In this document: piece by piece, positions 55,583-64,000 of the stretch
Numbering within the stretch: the stretch's first letter is position 1
Layout: each line of letters opens with the position of its first letter
Assembly (NCBI GenBank): GCA_030765045.1
Contig: CM060967.1
Coordinates: forward strand, 19,659,284 to 19,723,283
Direction: 5' to 3'
From: Tenodera sinensis
Lineage: Eukaryota > Arthropoda > Insecta > Mantodea > Mantidae
DNA length: 64,000 nt
The notes under the pieces: generated by a model
Databases searched by the model: none
Told to the model about the DNA's origin: nothing
Seen by the model: the letters and a program-made list of their open reading frames with translations, nothing else
Translations under genes and position numbers: made by a program

Positions 55583-56124
55583 GATTTCTATATCGCAGCA
55601 ACCGAAGAAATTAAGAAACGTCTACATATGCAGGATGAATTTTTTGGAAACATAAAATTCATAAAGCCAAATATTGCTTTATCAGTTGACGGAAGGACCC
55701 AGATAAAAGATGTATCGTGTGTTGCAATAAAGTTTGGAAGATTTTATCTCAATACCTTAGTATTTGAATGGAAAATTCTTCCACTTGTGTCTGAGGATAA
55801 GAAGAAGGAACTTTCAAATGTACACTTGGGCTGTATGTGGAGTGAAATATCAAAGTTTAAAGATTTCCAAGATCAGCTGTGTTTTCAAAACATAGTAAAC
55901 TTGCTAAGCTGGTTCTTTCACTTCCACATTCTAACGCAGAAGCCGAAAGACTGTTTTCTGTTGTAAGCGATGTTAAAGCGAGAAAACGGAACAGAATTGG
56001 AGGTGATAATTTAAACTCTATATGTGTTGTGAGATCTTCATTTCAAGAAAATAGCATAGACTGCACAACTTTTAAAGTGGAACAAAAGTGTCTCAATCTT
56101 CACAATAAGAAAAACTTATATTAA
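55583..56124 (+). pseudogene. hAT transposase C-terminal remnant
   Basis: DFYIAATEEIKKRLHMQDEF (from 55583), then NIALSVDGRTQIK and, after a frameshift near 55875, the hAT dimerisation block LVLSLPHSNAEAERLFSVVS followed by RKRNRIGGDNLNSICVVRSS, ending at TAA 56122-56124. The SNAEAERLFS motif marks the end of hAT transposases. The N-terminal and most catalytic parts are absent. It begins five bases after the right arm of the inverted repeat, so the arm may have inserted in, or replaced, the rest of the element. Confidence 0.75.
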
Positions 56125-56608
56125 GTGAAAGTTTAACTGTGCAGTGGGGACTAAAAGTGGGAGGACTGTATGTTTGGGGAGTAATACTTCTAAAAGGGAA
56201 AGCTGTATCTACTGATAGGAGGAGCACTTCAATAACTTAAGTCCTGATTTTACATTATATGTATCTATTACCTATAGTATTGGAAGGGCGCTAGTAAATA
56301 TTGTAAATATCGTAGATGTGCACTCTATCACCCTGCATGTGCTTTTTTATTTATTTATTTTTTACTTAAAGCTAGGGAAACATGTTTTTTCTTAACGTGC
56401 GACACTTTATACAGAAAAGGGACATTTTGAGTACTTGCATGGGACTTTTGAGCTTCTGAGGTTGGCATCACTGTCCTGTATGTGACACTGCAGTGGTGCA
56501 GAGACAAATTTAGCGGTAAGGAGTGTGTCTTTAGTGTGAATTTTATTATTTTAATATCACAGAAACGTTTATTAATTCGTTGACTAAGGAAATTGCTCCC
56601 AAAGGATA
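56125..56608 (+). other. Upstream region and 5' UTR of POLR2E
   Basis: Includes the end of the hAT remnant and, nearer the gene, the likely promoter. No TATA box stands out. Splice and start context only begin at 56600. Confidence 0.4.
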
Positions 56609-57533
56609 ATGGATGACGAAGCGGAAACATACAAACTCTGGCGTATTAGAAAAACTGTAATGCAGGTATGATTTAGTTCTTCAATATTTTGGGATTTAGG
56701 TTAAGTTAGATTAATTTTTGTTGAGCTATTCATTTTTTATTAACAGCACAGTGCTTTCACGAGTGAAAGAATCCAGTAGCTAATAGTCGTTTTTTTTTTT
56801 TTCTTTTTCTGTGAATCCTGAGGCACGAAAATGTAATGGGTCACCCTTAGAAGCTTATTTCGGATAAAATTGCACGTTGGCACAGTAATAGCGGGCGCAC
56901 GCAAAATCCAAAATCAAATTCACCTGATTTCGCTAAGCTGTCAGTGAATCACTTGTACTCGGAATATCCAACAGCATGTGCTCTCTAGACTGTGTTCCTA
57001 TAGATTATGTTAGTTAAATAAATGTGAAATTATATGCAGTGATTATTTTATTAAAATGTGTAAATTTCAGGTCTAAGTATAGTTTTAAAAGGTTTTATCC
57101 ATTTGTTTACTGATATTCATTTATTTTCAGCTATGTCATGATCGTGGTTACCTTGTAACTCAAGATGAATTGGATCAAACGTTGGAGCAGTTCAAAGAAC
57201 AGTTTGGAGATAAACCAAGGTAGGCAAACTATACGAAAAAACTAGTAGTTTTGTGTTGCTTTTAAAGTAACAGTGAGTGAGTGAGTGAGTAGGGTTTAAG
57301 GGCCCGTCGACAGCTAGGTCATTAGAGCCCCTTAAAGTAACAGAAATAGTAGTAAAAATAGTAATACATTTACTCGCCTAACCTGATTGCCATACTACCC
57401 GATAAAGAAGCTTTTGTGTTCAAGAATCCTCAAATACCACAGCATTAATAACATGTTGTTTTCTGTTACAGTGAGAAAAGGCCTGCAAGAAGTGATCTTA
57501 TTGTTCTAGTAGCACACAATGATGATCCTACAG
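56609..57533 (+). CDS. POLR2E: POLR2E (RPB5), first three exons
   Basis: Shared subunit of RNA polymerases I, II and III; sits in the jaw of the enzyme in the nucleus. Exons: 56609-56665 (19 codons, MDDEAETYKLWRIRKTVMQ), 57131-57219 (LCHDRGYLVTQDELDQTLEQ onward) and 57472-57533 (SEKRPARSDLIVLVAHNDDP, T). Introns follow GT/AG (gtatga...ttttcag, gtaggc...gttacag, then gtaagt at 57534) and phases join cleanly (Ser codon AG|T; Asp codon G|AY expected next). The N-terminal region matches animal RPB5 almost throughout. The remaining two thirds of the protein (about 140 residues) is not found to the right, so intron 3 exceeds 6.4 kb or the gene is broken here. This is the only ordinary host gene seen in the window. 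Confidence 0.95.
57274..57331 (-). mobile_element. 58-bp truncated retroposon in POLR2E intron 2
   Basis: 12-bp target duplication TTAAAGTAACAG (57262-57273, 57332-57343). The insert begins with TGAG repeats, the tail end on the minus strand, and contains GGGCCCGTCGACAGC. A heavily 5'-truncated SINE or LINE. Confidence 0.85.
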
Positions 57534-58314
57534 GTAAGTTTTGGGTTTATGCATTAAGATTCTGGTGAAGTACAGAATAATATTTTGTACACTCCTTTTG
57601 ATACGTTGCGTAATTTCATGTGAACAGAAAACGTAGCAGGTTGAATTAGATTGAGTAGGGAAGGACAAAACTTACTGAATACTGTACACATCATATAGAT
57701 ATGCTTCCAACCTTACTGATTGTATTGCATCTGGTGATGAATGTCAAGACAGAGAACATGTGTTAGAGGGACTCTCTGTTCATAATATTGACGCAATGAC
57801 TGCATTATTCAAGGTGTCCTTTTTATATTATAGTAAGTTTGTAACTTCAGCTTCGTATCTTGTAATATTGCATAGATGAAGTACTGGGTTCTTAGTCAAA
57901 AGAGTTTTAGATTGAATTCCAGTAAGGTATGTAAATACATGATTTATGTGCTGTAAATTGAAGGATATGTACCGTAAATTGAACCTTTTCTGAATTGTAA
58001 TGTATGGAGACTTTGCCTAAAATGTCATTCACTTGGCTGATAGCTTGAGGAAGTCTCTTTAGTAATTGGGGTATGTGTTACAGATGAGTGTATATTAAGA
58101 TTAATAAATAAATTATGATGCTGCTGTAAATGAGAAGAAAAGAGAAACTGAGGAAGAAATAAACATTTATATGGTATGCCATTACAATCTGTACTTAAGA
58201 AGCGAGAGCAAAAGACCTCTGAGTGGAATGCGCAGTGTTTTGCCTGTCATCATCCTTGGCACTCATTGCCGTCTGCCACCAACATAGAAAGGTGTGGATG
58301 AAACCATACAACAA
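57534..58314. other. POLR2E intron 3, first part
   Basis: No exon or element recognised. Intron 3 continues to the window end through the transposon pieces below. Confidence 0.5.
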
Positions 58315-58323
58315 TTTAAAAGC

Positions 58324-58911
58324 AGGGCAGAAATTATAGCAATTACTTCCAAGTTGTCACCAAAAACCAAACTATTATAGAATGTTGGAAGATGCTTGGC
58401 CACCTAACAGCACTTCAAACACACCTAGTCTTCCAATGGATACTATCTCACTGTGGACTGAGTGGTAATGAGAAAGCTGATTTTCTTGCAAAAAAGGGTA
58501 CCGGCAATGTGCAGAAATTAATAGTTAATCTACCATTTTATGCAGCTAAAAGATTAGTCAACTCTGAATTCAAAAAAATTATTGCAAAATATTACTATGA
58601 AAAATCAAAGAATAAAAGATGGGAACTACCAAACATTCAAACAGTGATTCCTGAGTATCCTCGGAAAACAGCAGTTGCAACCTTCAGGTTGATTACAGGA
58701 CATGATTGTCTGGAAAAACATTTAAACAGAATTGGGATATATTCTTCACCACTCTGTCCTCTATGTGATCTGCAAGAGGAAATGGATCGAGACCACCTTC
58801 AAATATGCCCGGCCACTTCTAGTGCCCCATCCATCAGTGAAAAATATTGGAGAGCAAGAGGATTAATGACTTCATTGTCAGAAATCCAGCATTAGCTAAC
58901 AACAACAACAT
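58324..58911 (+). mobile_element. 5'-truncated LINE, same family as 26913-29664
   Basis: 9-bp duplication TTTAAAAGC (58315-58323, 58912-58920). Ends in an AAC-repeat tail (58898-58910). Plus strand, same as POLR2E. Confidence 0.85.
58392..58895 (+). pseudogene. LINE ORF2 C-terminus
   Basis: 167-codon frame: end of RNase H (HCGLSGNEKADFLAKK) to the CPLCDLQEEMDRDHLQICPA tail. Intact as far as it goes but lacks RT and most of RNase H because of 5' truncation. Confidence 0.75.
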
Positions 58912-58920
58912 TTTAAAAGC

Positions 58921-59720
58921 TACTTTAAAGGCTTTACTGACCAACTTTATGAAAGAAGATTCTGAAACTGGTCACCATCGTGCATACATACATTTTTTCA
59001 CCTCTTTGGGAGACTCAATCACTTGCCGTAGTTAATGTTCAGAAATGCTGGAAATTTCCTGGATGATATTTTGTTTTAATTCTTCCAGAGTGTGTGCGTT
59101 TGTCTTGTACACTTTGTTTTTAATTACCCCAGAGATAGAAATCGCTTATTGGCGCTCTGAGAGACCTTTCTCTGCTAATGGCTTACCATACACCAAATTT
59201 TTCGCCACAATGGGGTACTTCATGAACAATATTAGCTTCTGAGGTACAGGGCAAATTTTTTTCTTGATTCAAGCGTTTACAACCTTTTATACATGAACAC
59301 AATTTTGCCCTTTTTTCCTTTTGAGAATTAAGCGACAGAGGGCATGATTTGGTCTTTTTTCAACAAGACTCTGCAACAGCTCATACAGCCAATCTGTCAA
59401 TGAGAACAATTGAAAGTGTGTTTCAGGACAGAATTATTAGAGATTTGTGGTCCCCTGACCTAATCCCCTGCAACTTCTATCTCTGAGGTACCTTTAACAC
59501 ATGAAGTGTACAAGACAAATGCACATTCCCTGAAAGAATTAAAACAAAATATCTGCCAAGAAATTGCCAGCATTTCTCAACGTGAACGATGGTGAGCAAT
59601 GGATAGTTCCCTAAGGAAGTGCCAAAAATGTATGGATGACGGTGACCAGTTTCAGCATCCTCTTTCATAAAATTGGTAAGTAAAGCCTTTAAAAGTACTT
59701 TTAAAAATGTTGTATGGTTT
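58921..59720. pseudogene. mariner/Tc-type transposase remnant with inverted flanks
   Basis: 59339-59505 (+) reads GHDLVFFQQDSATAHTANLS then SMRTIESVFQDRIIRDLW and SPDLIPCNFYL, a DDE catalytic block (QQD, PDL). It runs on with stops into a C-terminal part at 59506-59640, and 58921-59130 is an inverted second copy of that C-terminal part. So the remnant is partly duplicated head to head. Not functional. Confidence 0.7.
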
Positions 59721-61139
59721 CATTCGTGCTTTTCTATGATAGTGGCAGACGAGTGCAGGCAAAACACCACACAGACTGTTCGGAGGTTTTTTGCTCTCCC
59801 AGTGCCATTTCCTATGCTTGCTTTGATGTTAGTTTCAAGTGTCCTCAGATCAACTATTAAATCATTTCAGTATTTTCCTACAATGTTACCTGAGGTATTT
59901 AAGGTGGATGTGTGGAAGGCATGGAGGACAATTTGGCAACTCTTTATTTGTTATTTGTTTCGAGTTAGCAGTCTAAAATGAGTTACTGCTGCTTTTCAGG
60001 AGTCTGGAATTAGGTGCTTGATTTTTAAATCCTTTTCAGTGTTTTCCTTGAGTTTGTCACAGGACCGGCACTGTAAATAACAATAGTGTGTAGTTGAGAT
60101 GCACAAGACAATGGGCCTAGTATACTAGTCAGCCACAACATGAGTACACTTGATGAGAAGAGTTACAAAACATATACGTCACAAGTAGGTGGGGTTTTGG
60201 AGGTACAGTCGCGTAAAGGAAACATTACCAATACCAGGATGCTTGCAATGAGGTGTGCTAACGATGTAAACAGAGTAACACCAGCAGTTCAAAACTACTA
60301 TCTATAAGACAGTTGAACTGTAAGCAGTGCCAGTGTTGCTACAATATTATATCATATGTTTTCTATATAGCGTTTCACTCTTAGAAGACAGTATGGAGTT
60401 AAATGGGACATCTCTGTCTCTATCTAGCGCATACAAGTTGCCATTAGGTGTGTCCTTTTCTACCCTCGCTCTGTTGCCAGATTCCTAATAGCATGGTATA
60501 AATATTCATTTGTTATCAATTTCAGGTTTGAACACATTATCCTATGCAGAATTTTTTTCTCTATCAGGTTATATCCTTTTCAGAGTCATTATACATTTCT
60601 ATAGGTCCAAATTTCTTCAGAAAACGTTTTTTTCAATAGAAGTCCGATATTTGCTGTTTCTACACTCATCACACACTAACTAACAAACTAACTGCTAGAA
60701 TGCATCTATATTTTTTTCTTAGGTAGAGTAAACTATAGTGCTACTACCTGCCTACTTTGAATTCTCTATGTTTACCCAGTTAAGTGTTATAATTTTTTAA
60801 ATTAAATGTTTTCGGAAAATTTTATATATGTGCACTGCAAAAGTTACGCAGTGTGAAACTTTTTTGTTATTGAGTTTACATCAGGGAACCAGCGAGAACA
60901 AATGTTGAGGAAGGTTGGAGAAAGTTTTTAAAATAAACCAAAAGGCAGTAACCTCTTTCTTTTATCCAGTAAGGCAAACAAAAGGTATTCATCTATTCAG
61001 CGTCAGGCCTGACACAGAAGATAGTATAAGGAGCAGCACTAACATTAGTTCGAAAGAAGCCGTGTGTGTAACTGTGAGCTGTTATTGCGTTATTTGTTTA
61101 ATATTTTTGTAAATATTTGTAGTTATGGAGGGTGAAGCT
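59721..61139. other. No gene seen (POLR2E intron 3)
   Basis: AT-rich; frames at 59673-59981 and 60915-61112 show no recognised domain. Confidence 0.4.
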
Positions 61140-61830
61140 AGGAAGGGACGATATGTTGGTAAATAAAGAAGCAAGGAACGCCAAATAATTATGAATGTGT
61201 TAGATTATTTTTTTAAGTAAAATGCGTGTAAGTAAGGCGGTAAAAGAAACAGCTAAGGCTATCGGGTGTTCAGAAGCAGTAGTGTGTATGATTAAAAAGG
61301 AACTAATGAAAGGACCTCTAAGAACGCCATCGAAAAAGAAAGCAAAAAGGGCGGGACTACACAAAACGCTAGGTTAACGCAATATGATTGAATAGTGCAA
61401 GGTGGAGTGCGGCGAATTGTTCATTCTTTACTGTTTGCAAATATTCCACCCACGCTGAATATAATTTTGTCACAGTTCAACAGTGATGAGACCCTACCAA
61501 ATTTCTCAAGGGCCACTCTGATTTGGGGTTCGAATATGAAAGAAAGGGTAACAAGTGCATATTAATAGAAAGAGACGATATCGATATCATCAGATGGCGA
61601 CATAAATATCTAAAAGACGTAAAAGGTTTAGGGACCAGGGGAAATCAATTGTTTATACAGACGAGTCATTTGTAAATTTAGGTCATACAGTAACAAAGGC
61701 GTGGAGGGATACCAAAGTTAAAAGTGCCCGTCTCGTCAAGCAACAATTGAAGGACTAAGTACAGGACTCAGGCCACCTCGAGTTGCTCGCGGAGAAAGAG
61801 TCGCATGTTGCAACACCGCTCCATTTAACG
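61140..61830 (+). pseudogene. Tc1/IS630-like DDE transposase remnant
   Basis: Broken frames: SKAVKETAKAIGCSEAVVCM (HTH-like, about 61228-61290), DETLPNFSRATLIWG (about 61487), ERDDIDIIRWRHKYLKDVKR and FRDQGKSIVYTDESFVNLGH (about 61570-61690, YTDES holding a catalytic Asp), then AWRDTKVKSARLVKQQ. The spacing fits a family of arthropod IS630/Tc1-like transposases. Several frameshifts; no terminal repeats found. Confidence 0.65.
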
Positions 61831-63225
61831 TGTACTGTCTTTTAAGGGTGAGACGCGCTATAGAGTCTCTAATAAACATAATTCATTAGTGGTATTACTG
61901 AAAATATGATCATAATTGCTTTGTTTTATATGCTAATATGTTGTATAACTTCTTTAAAATTTTGCTTAGAAATATGTTTTCTTATTCATTGACTCATTGT
62001 GCTGGTGTTTATGTTTTGATTTTAATAACAGTGTAGAATTCACATTCAATTCTTACAAATTCAATAACCCGGCTTCTTTTGAGATTAACTTCTAACAATA
62101 GTACAAAATAAATATTGGCAGAGATAAAGAAAGCTTCCTGGCAATGTAATTGGTGAGGCTACAATAAAAGGTTGTGTCATAAGGTCACATTCCATGTTAT
62201 CAAAGACGCTGCAATAAACTTTAAGCACAGAGAACTTTGTACCATTGTTGAACAGTTAGGACATAATAATAAATTTGATACAGCACTCTTAGCACTCAAA
62301 GCAAAAGGTGAATGTTACTACCTTTTCTATGAAAAATCCCTTCAATGTCTTTTGGTTATAAATATCAAATGCTGACAAGAGATTTTTTCTATACATAACT
62401 TGGTTGTAACAGACAAAAGGGCAATGAAAAATGAAAGTGTCACAACTTCTTGTATGTTGCAATTTGGTGATGCTGATTGATGGGCAATGACTGATGTCTG
62501 ATGCATGATATACATGCATTGTTTCATGTCATAATAATAAAATAAATGTTTCAATTTGGAGAAATTTTGAACAATAATGTTACAGTAACATTACTTGCCC
62601 ACTAATTTTAATTTCAGTAATGTCTATGTGTATTAATTTTACCTGAAAATTTGTGCGAAATCAATGCAAATTTTTAGTATAATATTCAACAGAAAACACA
62701 GCTAACTAAAATTATTCACGCAAATTTTTCAAATAATTACCACCAAAAAATCTTACCTTTGATGATGCTCTTTCGCATAATATTTGTTTTGCCGGGAAAA
62801 AGAGGATAAGTTGCTAATGTGAAGACATCAGCAGGTGAGTCCTGTTTTCATTGTACAACTGTACATTCCAGTATCGCCTTTCCCCTCGTGTTCCCTTGCT
62901 CCGCACAGATAAGGTAGTAAACAAACCTGTGGTGCCCTCCTTGAAGTGCATTCATATCGTGGCCAAGTAGTGCATAGTTTAAGAAATGAGCTCAGCGGGG
63001 TGTATTTACCAACATTCTCAACACCATTCCAAGTGGAGCCTTGTGACCAGCAGTAGGCTGCCAGAACTCAGTTGTCTCGGGATGGTGAACCCAGGTGGTA
63101 CCCTGTAAGCAGGGGCATAGCATCAATTGGTGTGGGTGATGTGTTGCATCCCTGCCAGTTTTCCTTGGTTAACTCTTCTGTTATCCATATATTAATCCAA
63201 GTGGCGTAATGCTTGCTGAGGGGTA
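61831..63225. other. No gene seen (POLR2E intron 3)
   Basis: AT-rich, then a GC-richer patch at 62860-63200 without recognised content. Confidence 0.4.
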
Positions 63226-64000
63226 TGTTGTTGTTGTTGTTTTCTAGTGCCTTGCATCTGGCAATGAAGCCATTAGCATTCGTGCTTTCCAATACTTTTG
63301 AACTGTAGTTTCTTCTGATCTTAATGCTTCACAGGTCTGCAAGTGGTCTTCGTTCATTTCTGCTGGATCGTTACACAGGACACATATTGATGAAGCTGAG
63401 ATACCTATTCTGTAGAGATGACTTGCTAAGCAGTCGTGATTTGTCAGTAGTCGGAAGGCTGTAACTGCTGTTTTCCTTGGTCTCTGGGGGATTATATCTG
63501 GGTTGGAAAGTAGTGTAATCCATTTTTTATCTTTGGCATTTGTTTCTATTTCTTGTAGGTATGAATGAGAAAATTTTTTAATGATCAAGCGTTTTATTGA
63601 GGCATATGAGAAATTGAATTTAGACTTTTGTTTTATTGTGTCTTTCTTTGCAAATGAGTCTGCAGCTTCATTCCCCATGACTCCACAGTGTGCTGGAATC
63701 CATGTGATGAAATTTGCCTAAAGATGTCCCTACCCGGAGATCCGATTGGGGGACAGTTTTAACTCCGGAATGTTTATCTTTAGGACTCATACTTATGTAT
63801 GTGGCTTTCATGTAACTGTTTTCTTAACGGGCACCAGTTTTACAATGTGGCAGTTACATCACCCGACTTAAACCCCCATTTTGCAAGGAGGACAACACCT
63901 ATCGTTGGTCAACAGGTCCATCGGACCTAGCCAGGAGGACTAAATAGGTGGTATTTAGATCCACCGACCTTCCCCTCATGTGCCTCTGAAGGACGCTGTT
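63226..64000 (-). mobile_element. RNase H LINE, 5'-inverted, runs off window
   Basis: Minus-strand 3' end with AAC tail (63226-63240) and ORF C-terminus (63678-63244; NEAADSFAKK to the CVLCNDPAEMNEDHLQTC tail). At 63704 it switches to an upstream segment in the opposite orientation, as at 15519-16066 but with another breakpoint, and this continues to the window end. Looks like a second twin-primed insertion. Confidence 0.82.

Overview
The window is a transposon-rich piece of an arthropod genome, most likely an insect. The host anchor is the first three exons of a POLR2E (RPB5) gene at 56609-57533, with GT/AG introns and a protein start very close to animal RPB5. A cockroach or termite is my guess from the style of the retroposons, not something I can prove. 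There are no operons, and nearly all other coding potential belongs to mobile elements.

Layout. A segment of about 14 kb (copy A, about 1037-15110) is repeated in the same orientation as copy B (about 23052-46260, swollen to 23 kb by later insertions). Each copy carries a long open reading frame for a P-element-type transposase with an N-terminal THAP zinc finger (5299-7944 and 29842-32448). Both frames are free of stops, and both have glycine where the first catalytic aspartate of the family is expected. Copy B keeps a standard ATG before the THAP domain; copy A has lost it. Comparing the copies gives filled and empty sites for many insertions: hairpin MITEs, a 107-bp element and a hAT element in A; a 2.75-kb LINE and a TIR transposon with a nested LTR element in B.

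Between the copies (15110-23052) lie a 5'-inverted LINE and a 5'-truncated LINE, both with exact target duplications, a CA-core dispersed repeat, a near-perfect hairpin MITE and the end of a piggyBac element with 41-bp subterminal repeats. Copy B also holds a Tigger-like transposase remnant, a LINE RT remnant, an inverted pair of hammerhead-ribozyme-like motifs of Penelope type, and an LTR retrotransposon (41235-43986) with nearly identical LTRs, tRNA-Leu primer site and a single gag-like frame without pol. Right of copy B come more CA-core repeats, two tRNA-derived SINEs with exact target duplications, a long inverted repeat (51690-52519 and 54507-55578), a hAT remnant, and then POLR2E, whose third intron runs to the window end and is filled with LINE, mariner and Tc1/IS630-like debris.

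All identifications come from reading the translations and flanks by eye. No database search was run, and divergence figures are rough eye counts.
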